From positions 620,001-684,000 of the forward strand of contig NZ_JARUBH010000009.1 in the NCBI RefSeq assembly GCF_029626105.1: a stretch of 64,000 bases of DNA, read 5' to 3'. This stretch comes from Solwaraspora sp. WMMD792. Lineage in GTDB: Bacteria > Actinomycetota > Actinomycetes > Mycobacteriales > Micromonosporaceae. Below are positions 45,006-53,468 of the stretch, piece by piece. A model generated the notes under the pieces. The model had not been told where the DNA came from, did not search any database, and saw nothing but the letters and a program-made list of their open reading frames with translations. The translations under genes were made by a program, and so were the position numbers. Numbering within the stretch: the stretch's first letter is position 1; every line of letters starts with the position of its first letter.

Positions 45006-45787
45006 AGTTCCTTCACCAACTTCAAGATCATGTCTCGCGACTGGTCGCGCGGCAACGCAACACCACTCAGAGCCTGCCAGGCCTGTTCGAGGGTGGCAAC
45101 CCGCTTCGGATCGGTCACCAGGCGGCCCTCCAACTGGTCGTCGACATAGCCGACGGTGCCGCCGGTCTCGGCCATGCTGGCGAGCATGAACGGCCCGTTC
45201 TGCCCGGGATGCAAGCCGGCGGAAACCGGGGCCACCTGCACCAGCACCCGCGACCGGGTGCTCATCTCGGCGATGTGCTCCAATTGCTCCCGCATGATCA
45301 CGGGGTCTCCCCGGCGAAGTCCGTCCTCGTCAATGATGAACTGACACACCGGCGGCTCCTCCCGCTCGAACACGGCGGCCTGTCGCGTCATCCTGAGAGC
45401 GAGGTACTCGTCGGCCTTAGCGGGAGTTAGCAGGCCGCTGTGCAGGATGGCCCGGGCGTACGCTTCCGTCTGGAGCAGTCCAGGGATGATCTGGCACTCG
45501 TACCGCCGAATCGCGGAGGCCTCCTGCTCCAACTCCGGTAGCGCCCGGAACCAGTCCGGTGGGATGCTCTTGCGGGCGTTCTCGGAGAGTTCCTTGATCA
45601 GCGGGGCGCTGCTGAACACCTGATCGATGTGGTCTGCCGTGTCGGGCATTGGTATCTGTCGACCGGTTTCGAACTTGGCGATCAACGACGTCGAGACGCT
45701 TAGTCGCTGCGCCAACTGCTCCTGTGTCATGCCGCCATTGAGTGAACGAAGAAACCTGAGCACCTGCGGAATGCCGTTGCTGCTCAC
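45002..45787 (-). CDS. XRE helix-turn-helix regulator with DUF5753 (module 2)
   Basis: 261 residues. HTH in residues about 18-45 (GGMTQEQLAQRLSVSTSLIA then KFETGRQ), DUF5753 with RRYECQIIPGLLQTEAYARA and HPGQNGPFMLASM. It differs more from the first copy in the HTH than in DUF5753, so it may read another operator. GTG 45787 has GGAAGGA 9 nt upstream; the stop TAG of an upstream frame overlaps this GTG by one base, so it could also be reached by coupled translation. Confidence 0.88.
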   Translation of the reverse strand: MSSNGIPQVLRFLRSLNGGMTQEQLAQRLSVSTSLIAKFETGRQIPMPDTADHIDQVFSSAPLIKELSENARKSIPPDWFRALPELEQEASAIRRYECQIIPGLLQTEAYARAILHSGLLTPAKADEYLALRMTRQAAVFEREEPPVCQFIIDEDGLRRGDPVIMREQLEHIAEMSTRSRVLVQVAPVSAGLHPGQNGPFMLASMAETGGTVGYVDDQLEGRLVTDPKRVATLEQAWQALSGVALPRDQSRDMILKLVKEL

Positions 45788-46035
45788 TACTGCTCATCCT
45801 TCCGGCCCGTATTGGGGCAGCTTCCAGCCAGGAATCGACTGCCTTGCGTGCCGGTATCTTCTCCCGTCGTGCCCACATAGTCCAGGGTGGAGACGAAACT
45901 TGTATTGATCATCTTCGTCCAATTCCGTTCCGGATCGGAGATGCTCGTCGAGCTTGATGCCAGAGGTGAATCATGATGCACCTGTGGCATCAAGCTCGCG
46001 GAGACACCTTGGGTCCGGGGAGCTGGCACGGGCAC
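45787..46035 (-). pseudogene. possible remnant related to the 118-aa protein gene
   Basis: An 82-codon frame whose first half reads PVPAPRTQG, LMPQVHHDSPLASSS and is clearly related at DNA level to the 3' part of the gene at 23124-23480 (which has LMPQVHRDAPPASSS, with PAPGTK upstream). The second half is unrelated and runs to a stop overlapping the regulator start. I read it as a broken relative left by a rearrangement of the module, though translation as a short leader protein cannot be excluded. Confidence 0.35.
45951..45996. repeat. palindromic element, copy 2
   Basis: Arms 45951-45972 and 45975-45996 pair at 20 of 22 positions around a 2-nt centre and end in AGCTTGATGCC / GGCATCAAGCT. 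The same palindrome occurs at 23410-23447. Both copies lie next to a DUF397-DUF5753 module. Confidence 0.75.
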
Positions 46036-46236
46036 TCCACCAGCAGGTCAGCCGCACATCTGGCTGACCCGTCGGCTGCGCATCCGGCCGACGGGTCGGC
46101 GAAAAAGTTGTTGGTCCTCGGCCGGCCGCCGCCTCTCACCCGTGTCCGGCGACGTCGCCGGACGTCCCGTGCCCCGGGCGGGCCGGGACCCGGGTGGGGC
46201 ATCGACCCGCCCGGCACGGAGAGGCTGGAGGACCAG

Positions 46237-47106
46237 ATGATCTACACGACCAAGTTCGGGGTGCTGGCGCGGCGGTCGACCTGGCGGTGGGGCACCGTCA
46301 CGTTCGTCGCCGCCGCCGTCCTGGGCGTGCTGCTCGCGGCGGTGTTGGCGGCCTGCGGCCCGTCCGGGTCGGGGCGGATCGACGCAGCGTCGGACGGTGG
46401 CCAGGTGTCCGGGGCTGCCGGGCTCGGTGGCGCGCCGACCGGCGTCGGCGGCAGCGGGTCGGCCGGCAACGGCGAGCCGCAGACCGGCGGCAGCGGCGAC
46501 GATGCCGACGACAGCGACCCGGGCGGCGGCACCGGCGACGGCGGTGGCGATTCTGACCACCCCAGCGGTGGGGGTTCCGGTGACGGCGGTGACGGCGGTG
46601 AACCGGAACCGCCGGTGCAGCCGGCCGCCGAGGACTGCGTGACGTACGACCCGGCGAACCTGACCATCGAGCAGAGCGGCGACGCGTGGCGGATGCGCGA
46701 CGGCGGCCACGCCATCAAGCTCTTCGCCACCAAGACCGACGCCGAGGACGGCGTCAAGGTGGCGCGCAACTGGACCCGGCTCTGCTTCATCGGCCGGGAC
46801 AACGACCGCGCCGACCGGCACCGCTACATCATCACCTACTTCCAGAGCCCATCCGGGCTGCCGTTCGGCCCCGCACCGAACTTCGACTGCATCACGTACG
46901 ACCCGGCGGACCTGGCCGTGCACGGACCCGACGGCGACGGCTGGGGGCTGCGCGCCGCAGCCACCCCGCTGCTCTTCCTGGCCAGTGCGGCCGACGCCGA
47001 ACGGGCCCGGCTGGTCGCGGCCGGCAACACCCGGCTCTGCCTCATCGGCCACGGCAACGGGCAGCCCGACCCGTCGCGCTACCAACTGGAGTATTGGCGA
47101 CAGTGA
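46237..47106 (+). CDS. lipoprotein with two copies of an unassigned cysteine domain
   Basis: 289 residues. Membrane segment with lipobox VLAAC (Cys40), then a very Gly/Asp/Ser-rich linker to about residue 130. Two related domains of about 70 residues follow: each starts C(V/I)TYDPA(N/D)L, has a tryptophan strand, a DAE-containing helix and the block RLCxIGxxN...YxxxY. Cysteines at the start and in RLCFIG / RLCLIG probably pair. The domain is seen widely in actinobacterial secreted proteins but I know no function for it. CTGGAGGA lies just before ATG 46237. The next gene encodes a membrane-linked sigma factor 38 nt away. Confidence 0.65.
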   Translation: MIYTTKFGVLARRSTWRWGTVTFVAAAVLGVLLAAVLAACGPSGSGRIDAASDGGQVSGAAGLGGAPTGVGGSGSAGNGEPQTGGSGDDADDSDPGGGTGDGGGDSDHPSGGGSGDGGDGGEPEPPVQPAAEDCVTYDPANLTIEQSGDAWRMRDGGHAIKLFATKTDAEDGVKVARNWTRLCFIGRDNDRADRHRYIITYFQSPSGLPFGPAPNFDCITYDPADLAVHGPDGDGWGLRAAATPLLFLASAADAERARLVAAGNTRLCLIGHGNGQPDPSRYQLEYWRQ

Positions 47107-47130
47107 CGGTCCGGCCTCGACCGCGCCGCC

Positions 47131-47136
47131 TAGCAT
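47131..47136 (+). promoter_or_regulatory. -10 box of a leaderless promoter (TAGCAT)
   Basis: TAGCAT ends 7 nt before GTG 47144 and no Shine-Dalgarno is present, so the sigma-factor transcript probably starts at its GTG. Confidence 0.6.
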
Positions 47137-47143
47137 TGCCCGG

Positions 47144-48685
47144 GTGGACGATCGTGCCATCGTGGCCGCGCTGGTCGCCGGTGACCCGCGCGGCCTCGAC
47201 CGTGCCTACCGCGTGTACGCCGACCGGCTGTACACGTACTGCCGGTTCCTGCTGCGCGACGCGGACGGCGCGGCCGACGCCGTCCACGACACGTTCGTCC
47301 TGGCCGGCCAGCGGGCGGCGCAGCTGCGCGACCCGGAGCGCTTGCGCCCGTGGCTGTACGCCATCGCCCGTAACGAGTGCCTGCGGGTGATCCGTGGTCA
47401 GCGGCGGCAGCTGCCGCTGGACGACGTGGGCGAGCTGCCCGCCACGCCGGTCGACCCGGTCACCGGGCTCGGTGCCGAACAGCTGCGGGAGCTGGTCCGG
47501 TCAGCGGCCGCCGGGCTGAACCCCGGTGACCGGCAGGTGATCGAGCTCGCCATCCGGCACGACCTGTCCGCCGCCGACGTCGGTGCCGTGCTGGGGGTTT
47601 CCGACAGTCACGCGCACGCCCGGCTGTCCCGGGCCCGGACCCAACTCGAACGGGCCATCGGCGCGTTACTGGTGGCCCGCACCGGTGCCGACGACTGCCC
47701 AACCCTCGGTGAGCTGCTGCGCGGCTGGGACGGCACGCTCACCGTGTTGCTACGCAAGCGGGTCAGTCGGCACATCGAGTCCTGCCCGACCTGCGCCGAC
47801 CGGCGCCGCCGGCAGGTCAGCCCAGCCGCGTTGTTCTCCGCGTACGCGACCCTGCCGATGCTCGCCGTTCCGGCGGAGCTCTGGCCCCGGCTGGTGTCGA
47901 CCAGTGCCGACGCCGGGCAGGCGGCGGCCCGGGCGCGGATCGAGCAGCGGGCCGGCCGGTTCGACCCGGCCACCGCCTTCCCCCGCCGAGGCGAGCCGCG
48001 CCGAGGTCGGCTGATGGCCGGCCTGGCGGCGGCCGCCGTGCTGGCCCTGCTGATCGGCGGTGCAGCGGTGGTGGTGGTGCCCCGGCTGGCCACGGTCGAC
48101 GACACCGCCCGGTCGGCGCCGGCCGGGTCGCCAGGTCTGGCCGCGCCACCGACCACGCCGTCGGCCAGCAGCGCGCCGACAGCCGCCTCGAGCAGGCCGG
48201 CACCGACGACGCCAACGGCGACCGCGTCGGCCGGCGGCCCCGAGCCGACCGGCCCCGCCGGGCCGCTGCCGTTGACGGTCCAGGCCGAGGCGCAGGTCTC
48301 CTGCACCGGCTCCAGCCGCTACCAGTTGACCGTGGTCGCCACCGTCACCGGCGGCACCGTCGAGTCGGCGGTGCTCACCTGGACCAGCGGCGCGGCCGGT
48401 TCGACGCAGCCGCCGCCGACGGATCCGACTGCGGAACCGGGAACCGACCCGGAGTCGACTTCCGGCCCCGGTGCCGGCGGTCCGGGCGGCATCGCCGCGC
48501 CGGGCGGGGTGCCGCCGCGGGGCGGCGAGGTGGCGATGACCGTCTCCGGGGACACCGCCACCGGGCAGGTCTGGCGGATGGCCGTGGCGTCGGTCGACTG
48601 GCAGGTCGTCGTCGTGGCAGCTGACGGGCGGCGGGCCGGTGCCGGGCCGTACCCGGCCGCCAACCCGTGCCCGGTGCCGATCTGA
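47144..48685 (+). CDS. ECF sigma factor fused to zinc anti-sigma-like and membrane region
   Basis: 513 residues, over twice the normal ECF length. Residues 1-175 are sigma regions 2 and 4 (YRVYADRLYTYCRFLL, GAADAVHDTFVLAG, then DLSAADVGAVLGVSDSHAHA). Residues about 205-220 carry an anti-sigma-type zinc motif HIESCPTC (H210, C214, C217). A transmembrane helix lies at about 289-315, followed by a Pro/Ser/Thr-rich stalk and an outer beta domain starting around SCTGSSRYQLTVVATV. This is the architecture of self-regulated ECF sigma factors with C-terminal extension. It implies a membrane-bound sigma released by proteolysis or signal binding; the signal is unknown. Start fixed by the leaderless promoter. 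Confidence 0.88.
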   Translation: MDDRAIVAALVAGDPRGLDRAYRVYADRLYTYCRFLLRDADGAADAVHDTFVLAGQRAAQLRDPERLRPWLYAIARNECLRVIRGQRRQLPLDDVGELPATPVDPVTGLGAEQLRELVRSAAAGLNPGDRQVIELAIRHDLSAADVGAVLGVSDSHAHARLSRARTQLERAIGALLVARTGADDCPTLGELLRGWDGTLTVLLRKRVSRHIESCPTCADRRRRQVSPAALFSAYATLPMLAVPAELWPRLVSTSADAGQAAARARIEQRAGRFDPATAFPRRGEPRRGRLMAGLAAAAVLALLIGGAAVVVVPRLATVDDTARSAPAGSPGLAAPPTTPSASSAPTAASSRPAPTTPTATASAGGPEPTGPAGPLPLTVQAEAQVSCTGSSRYQLTVVATVTGGTVESAVLTWTSGAAGSTQPPPTDPTAEPGTDPESTSGPGAGGPGGIAAPGGVPPRGGEVAMTVSGDTATGQVWRMAVASVDWQVVVVAADGRRAGAGPYPAANPCPVPI

Positions 48686-48784
48686 CCAGGGAAGACCGGC
48701 GTCGATGCGCCCGCCGGGCAAGGGTCTGTGACCGACGTCCTGCCCGGTCGACGTCACCTCGGCCGAGACGGCAGGATGTCCGGC

Positions 48785-49360
48785 ATGCAACGTGACACCG
48801 ACGGCGGCGACCGCTTCGACGACCGGGCCCGGATCTATCACCGGGCCGGCACCCAGGCGGACGTCCCGGCGGTCCTCGCGCTGCTCGACGACGCGGTCCG
48901 CTGGCTGGCCGAACACGGCCGTACCGGGCAGTGGGGGACCGAACCGCAGTCGACCGACCCGCGCCGGGTCGCGATGGTCACCGGGTGGGCGAAGGAGAGC
49001 GGCCTGGTGCTGGCCTGCGTGCCGGTCGGCGATGGTGGCGAGCGGGTCGTCGGGGCGCTCGCCGTCGGCACCGCCCGGTCCTACGTACCGCCGGTCAACG
49101 AGCCCGAGTTGTACGTGAACCTGCTGGTCACCGATCGGCGGTGGGCCGGTCACGGGATCGGCGGTGCGCTGCTCGACGAGGCCCGGCGGATCGCTGTGGA
49201 ACGCGGCGCGACCCTGCTGCGGGTCGACTGCTACGCCGGTGGTGACCGGGCGCTGGTCCGCTACTACGAGCGGGCCGGGTTCACCGCCGCCGAGCCGTTC
49301 ACCGTCGACCGGCCGGACGGCCCGTGGCCAGGCCAGATCCTCAGCCAGCGGATCCGCTGA
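48785..49360 (+). CDS. GNAT family N-acetyltransferase
   Basis: 191 residues. The acetyl-CoA loop is VTDRRWAGHGIGGALLDEAR, preceded by the strand ELYVNLLV, and the last conserved strand VRYYERAGFTAAEPF closes the fold. The first 15 residues are a charged extension. Start uncertain: ATG 48785 has AGGA and also a CAGGAT box 7 nt before it, and ATG 48776 is in frame. Substrate unknown. Confidence 0.85.
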   Translation: MQRDTDGGDRFDDRARIYHRAGTQADVPAVLALLDDAVRWLAEHGRTGQWGTEPQSTDPRRVAMVTGWAKESGLVLACVPVGDGGERVVGALAVGTARSYVPPVNEPELYVNLLVTDRRWAGHGIGGALLDEARRIAVERGATLLRVDCYAGGDRALVRYYERAGFTAAEPFTVDRPDGPWPGQILSQRIR

Positions 49361-49440
49361 CCCCGACCTCAGCCGGTGGGGTCGCCGGACCGGGCGGTGC
49401 GGTGACGTGGGCCAGGGTCGATCCATGGCATGGTTTACCG

Positions 49441-50064
49441 ATGGAAACGGCAGATCCCGTACCGGCGTCTGATGCTTCCCGGCCGTGGCTGGCCCGCCCG
49501 GTTGCGGTGCTCGGCGGTGTGGTCGCCGGGCAACTGTTGCTGGCCCGCAGTGATCAGGCCGCAGTGATCCTGACCAGTCTGCTGGCGTACCCGACGGGTT
49601 TCGAGTTCGACATCAGCGCGGTCCTGCGGGCCCCGGAGCCGGCTACCGCCGTCGACCCGACCACTGCCGTCGGGCTGGCGCGGGAGCAGACCGGTGCGTC
49701 GGGGCCGCCTCGGCCGCGTTCCCCGGTCGACGGGGTCGGCGGCTTGCAGGTGATGGTCCGGTTCGCCGACGGTACGGCGCTGAGCAGCCTGCACCGGAGC
49801 GCGTCGCCGGCCGACCGCGAACCGCCCGGCCCGTTGCTGTCACCCGTGGTGGCCAGCACCGACCAGCAGCGGCACGACGCCCGCTTCTGGGTGTGGCCGC
49901 TGCCGCCGGACGGTCCGGTGACGGTGGGGTGCGCCTGGCCGGCGCGGGACATCCCGCACAGCCGGGTGGAGGTCTCCGGTGAGTTGATCCGGCAGGCGGC
50001 GGCCGGTGCCGTCGAGCTGTGGCCGGCGGCACCGCCGGCCGACCCAGCGGTGTCGGCCGACTGA
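49441..50064 (+). CDS. hypothetical protein, 207 aa
   Basis: 207 residues with one weak hydrophobic segment near VAVLGGVVAGQLLLA. The rest is a mixed alpha/beta domain with GFEFDISAVLR and WVWPLPPDGPVTVGCAWPARDI, a pattern common in small actinobacterial cytoplasmic proteins of unknown function. The middle holds a Pro/Arg/Ser-rich insert. No family is recognised. It is convergent with dinB, with only 36 bp between the two stops. Confidence 0.55.
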   Translation: METADPVPASDASRPWLARPVAVLGGVVAGQLLLARSDQAAVILTSLLAYPTGFEFDISAVLRAPEPATAVDPTTAVGLAREQTGASGPPRPRSPVDGVGGLQVMVRFADGTALSSLHRSASPADREPPGPLLSPVVASTDQQRHDARFWVWPLPPDGPVTVGCAWPARDIPHSRVEVSGELIRQAAAGAVELWPAAPPADPAVSAD

Positions 50065-50109
50065 CCGGAGGCCGGACGCTGGCCATCGTCGGTGGCCGGG
50101 TCAGTCCGG
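50057..50109. terminator. imperfect hairpin holding both stop codons of convergent genes
   Basis: Segments 50057-50068 and 50096-50109 pair around a 7-bp perfect core (GACTGAC / GTCAGTC) with bulges. The TGA of the 207-residue gene and the stop of dinB both lie in the stem. It may be a shared terminator. Confidence 0.35.
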
Positions 50110-51378
50110 CAGCAGTGGGGCGGCGGGACCGAGGTCGCGGCCGAGCAGCACCGCCCGGTTGACCGCGCTGGACCCGAACCGGTCCCGGACCGCGTCGAGC
50201 GCGGCGTCCAGGCTCTCCTGCCGACCGGCCGGGCCGTCGACCGGCCGCGCGCCCGACTGGTCGGCCGGCCGACCGACGGAATGCCGCGCCGCTGCCTCCG
50301 GTGGAGCGTCGGCCGGTCCGAGGGGCAACGCCAACTGGGTCGCCTGCCCGTCGCCGAGGTTGCCGACCGAGACGCCGACCAGGGTCAGCCCGCGTTCGCG
50401 GATCATCGGTCCGGCGGCGGCCAGCAGGTCGCGGGCGGTGTCCAGGACGGTCGACGTCTGGTTGGTGGCCCGGGGCAGGGTGTGCGCGCGGGTGGCCCGG
50501 GTGAAGTCGCCGAACCGCAGCCGCAGGGTGACCGTCCGGCCGGTGCGCCCGGCGGCCCGCATCCGGCGGCCGACCCGGTCGACCAGCCCGGCGAGGATCG
50601 CGTCCACGTCGGCCGGGTCCCGGCTGGCCCGGCCGAGCGCCTGCTGGGAGCCGATCGAGCCGCGCCGGCCGCCGGTCTGGACCCGGCGCGGGTCCTGGTT
50701 GTGGGCGAGGGCGTGCAGGTGCCGGCCGGCGGCGGCACCGACGATGCTGACCAGCGCCGCCTCCCCGAGGCCGGCCACCCGGCCGACCGTGGTGATGCCG
50801 CGTTCACGTAGCTTGCCGGCGGTGACCGGGCCGACGCCCCAGAGCCGTTCGACCGGCAGCGGGTGCAGGAACGCCAACTCCTTGTCGGGCGGCACCACCA
50901 GCAGCCCGTCCGGTTTGGCGACGCCGCTGGCCACCTTGGCCAGGAACTTGGTCCGGGCCACCCCGACGGTGATCGGCAGTCCGACCTGGTCGCGGACCGC
51001 GACCCGCAGCCGGGCGGCGATGTCGGCGGGTGTGCCGACGAGCCGGCGCAGCCCACCGACGTCGAGGAACGCCTCGTCGATGGAGAGCGGTTCGACCAGC
51101 GGCGTGGTCTGCCGGAACACCTCGAACACCGCCCGGCTGGCCGCCGTGTAGGCCGCCATCCGGGGCGGCACCACCACCGCCTCCGGGCAGATCAGCCGGG
51201 CCCGCCGGGCGGGCATCGCGGTGCGTACGCCGCGTGCCTTGGCCTGGTAGCTGGCGGCCAGCACCACGCCGGCGCCGACGATCACCGGCCGGCCGCGCAG
51301 CCGGGGGTCGTCGCGCTGCTCGACCGAGGCGTAGAACGCGTCCAGGTCGGCGTGCAGGATGCTGGCCTCACCCGCCAC
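50101..51378 (-). CDS. dinB: DNA polymerase IV
   Basis: 425 residues, Y-family translesion polymerase. Catalytic motifs HADLDAFYASVEQRDDP at the start and LSIDEAFLDV are intact, with the finger motif YQAKARGVRTAMP and the HhH region LWGVGPVTAGKLRERG. A Pro/Ala-rich insert near residues 365-395 precedes a C-terminal helix; I do not see a clear beta-clamp motif such as QxxLF, although QESLDAALD may serve. GTG 51378 is preferred over ATG 51396 because a LexA-type box overlaps the latter. The product copies past damaged bases and is expected to be induced by DNA damage. Confidence 0.93.
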   Translation of the reverse strand: MAGEASILHADLDAFYASVEQRDDPRLRGRPVIVGAGVVLAASYQAKARGVRTAMPARRARLICPEAVVVPPRMAAYTAASRAVFEVFRQTTPLVEPLSIDEAFLDVGGLRRLVGTPADIAARLRVAVRDQVGLPITVGVARTKFLAKVASGVAKPDGLLVVPPDKELAFLHPLPVERLWGVGPVTAGKLRERGITTVGRVAGLGEAALVSIVGAAAGRHLHALAHNQDPRRVQTGGRRGSIGSQQALGRASRDPADVDAILAGLVDRVGRRMRAAGRTGRTVTLRLRFGDFTRATRAHTLPRATNQTSTVLDTARDLLAAAGPMIRERGLTLVGVSVGNLGDGQATQLALPLGPADAPPEAAARHSVGRPADQSGARPVDGPAGRQESLDAALDAVRDRFGSSAVNRAVLLGRDLGPAAPLLPD

Positions 51379-51388
51379 CGCGCCATCA

Positions 51389-51404
51389 TCGCACAAACGT
51401 TCGA
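51389..51404 (-). promoter_or_regulatory. LexA-type SOS box before dinB
   Basis: On the minus strand TCGAAC-GTTT-GTGCGA matches the actinobacterial SOS box TCGAACnnnnGTTCGA at 11 of 12 fixed positions. It lies 10 nt upstream of the GTG start and overlaps a GATGAT -10-like box, where LexA would block RNA polymerase. Confidence 0.7.
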
Positions 51405-51440
51405 CGAACGGGTGTGACCTGCGGAGACGGTGCCGACGAG

Positions 51441-51500
51441 GCGGCGAATCACTGCGGGTGGCGGCGGATCACTGCGGGTGGCGGCGGGTCACTCCGGGAC
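51441..51500. repeat. three tandem 20-bp units at the end of ilvD
   Basis: Units 51441-51460, 51461-51480 and 51481-51500 share GCGGCGRRTCACTSCGGG. The last contains the ilvD stop codon (51489-51491) and final codons; the first two are copies downstream of that gene. Confidence 0.88.
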
Positions 51501-53336
51501 GAGGCGGTACGCGCCGTCGCTGGCCGAGGTGGCCATCGAGGCGTACGCCCGTAGCGCCGCCGACACCGGCCGCTGCCGGTCGACCGGGGTGTACGGGCGG
51601 TCCCGCTTCTCCTGGGCGATTCGGCGGGCCTGCAGTACCTCGTCGGGCACGTTCAGCTCCAGCCGCCGGGCCGGGATGTCGATGACGATCTCGTCGCCCG
51701 GCTCGACCAGGGCGATCAGCCCACCGGAGGCGGCCTCGGGGGAGGCGTGCCCGATGGACAGCCCGGAGGTGCCGCCGGAGAACCGGCCGTCGGTGATCAG
51801 CGCGCAGGCCCGGCCGAGGCCGCGCCCCTTCAGGAACGAGGTCGGGTAGAGCATCTCCTGCATGCCCGGCCCACCCTTGGGGCCTTCGTAGCGGACCACG
51901 ACCACGTCACCGGCGACCACCTCGCCGGCCAGGATCGCCGAGACGGTGTCCTCCTGCGACTCGTACACCTTGGCCGGGCCGCGGAAGGTCAGGCAGTCGT
52001 CGGGCACCCCGGCGGTCTTGACCACCGCGCCCTGCGGGGCCAGGTTGCCGTGCAGGATCGCCAGGCCGCCGTCGGCGGAGTACGCGTGGGCGACGTCGCG
52101 GATGCAGCCCTGCGCCGCGTCGGTGTCCAGACTGGACCAGCGGTTGGTGGTGGAGAACGGCTCGGTGGTGCGCACCCCGCCGGGGGCGGCGTGGAACAGC
52201 TCGACCGCCTCGTCGGAGGCGCTGCCGCCCCGGATGTCCCAGTCGGCCAGCCACTGGGTCAGCGACGGCGAGTGCACGGCGTGCACGTCGCGGCGTAGCG
52301 CGCCGGCCCGGTCCAGTTCGCCGAGGATCGCCGGGATGCCGCCGGCCCGGTGCACGTCCTCCATGTGGTATTTCGGAGTGTTCGGGGCGACCTTGGCCAG
52401 GCAGGGCACCCGGCGGGAGATGTCGTCGATGTCGGCGACGCCGAAGTCCAGCTCGGCCTCGCGGGCGGCGGCCAGCAGGTGCAGCACCGTGTTGGTGGAG
52501 CCGCCCATCGCCACGTCCAGGGCGACCGCGTTCTCGAACGCGGCCCGGCTGGCGACGGCGCGGGGCAGCACCGAGGCGTCGTCGCCGTCGTACCACCGCT
52601 TGGCGATCTCCACGACGGTCCGGCCGGCTTCGACGAACAGCGATTTGCGGGCGGCGTGGGTGGCCAGCACCGAGCCGTTGCCCGGCAGCGCCAGCCCGAC
52701 CGCCTCGGTGAGGCAGTTCATCGAGTTGGCGGTGAACATGCCGGAGCAGGAGCCGCAGGTCGGGCAGGCGGACCGCTCGATGGTGTCGAGCTGGTCGTCG
52801 GTGACGGCGTCGTTCGACGCGGCGATCATCGCGTCGATCAAATCGAGCTTGGCGTGCACGACGCCCTCGACGGCGACGGTCTTGCCGGCCTCCATCGGGC
52901 CACCGGAGACGAACACGGTCGGGATGTTCAGCCGCAGCGCGGCGAGCAGCATCCCCGGGGTGATCTTGTCGCAGTTCGAGATGCAGACCAGCGCGTCGGC
53001 GCAGTGCGCGTTGACCATGTACTCGACGGCGTCGGCGATCAGCTCCCGGCTGGGCAGCGAGTAGAGCATGCCGCCGTGGCCCATGGCGATGCCGTCGTCG
53101 ACGGCGATGGTGTTGAACTCGCGGCCCACCCCGCCGGCGTCGGCCACCGCGTCGGCGACCAGCCCGCCGAGGTCCTTGAGATGTACGTGGCCGGGCACGA
53201 ACTGGGTGAAGCTGTTGGCGATGGCGACGATCGGCTTGCCGAAGTCGTCGTCGGTCATCCCGGTGGCCCGCCACAGGGCCCGGGCGCCGGCCATCGTCCG
53301 ACCGTGGGTGGAGGTCCTCGACCGCAGCTCAGGCAT
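51489..53336 (-). CDS. ilvD: dihydroxy-acid dehydratase
   Basis: 615 residues, the long [4Fe-4S] type. Cluster cysteines are in [12 protein letters not shown] and [18 protein letters not shown]. It dehydrates dihydroxyisovalerate and dihydroxymethylvalerate to the oxoacids in valine, isoleucine and leucine synthesis. ATG 53336 lies 7 nt after a TAACAC -10 box on the minus strand and has no Shine-Dalgarno, so the transcript is probably leaderless. It is separate from the ilvBNC operon 2.7 kb away and read from the opposite strand, hence under different control. Confidence 0.96.
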   Translation of the reverse strand: MPELRSRTSTHGRTMAGARALWRATGMTDDDFGKPIVAIANSFTQFVPGHVHLKDLGGLVADAVADAGGVGREFNTIAVDDGIAMGHGGMLYSLPSRELIADAVEYMVNAHCADALVCISNCDKITPGMLLAALRLNIPTVFVSGGPMEAGKTVAVEGVVHAKLDLIDAMIAASNDAVTDDQLDTIERSACPTCGSCSGMFTANSMNCLTEAVGLALPGNGSVLATHAARKSLFVEAGRTVVEIAKRWYDGDDASVLPRAVASRAAFENAVALDVAMGGSTNTVLHLLAAAREAELDFGVADIDDISRRVPCLAKVAPNTPKYHMEDVHRAGGIPAILGELDRAGALRRDVHAVHSPSLTQWLADWDIRGGSASDEAVELFHAAPGGVRTTEPFSTTNRWSSLDTDAAQGCIRDVAHAYSADGGLAILHGNLAPQGAVVKTAGVPDDCLTFRGPAKVYESQEDTVSAILAGEVVAGDVVVVRYEGPKGGPGMQEMLYPTSFLKGRGLGRACALITDGRFSGGTSGLSIGHASPEAASGGLIALVEPGDEIVIDIPARRLELNVPDEVLQARRIAQEKRDRPYTPVDRQRPVSAALRAYASMATSASDGAYRLVPE

Positions 53337-53468
53337 TCGACAAGTGTTACACCACGGTTGCCGGGCCGGCGGCCCCAGCCGTGTCGCGTTTCACGTGTCG
53401 GGATGTTTGCTGCCGGCAAACCCGCACCCCGGCACCACGGGCCGGCGCCGATCCGGCAGAGTTGTGCC

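Noticed and set aside
45787-46035. Functional small gene upstream of the second XRE regulator
   Set aside because: Only its first half is related to another gene in the window and the rest has no support, so it is listed as a possible remnant instead.
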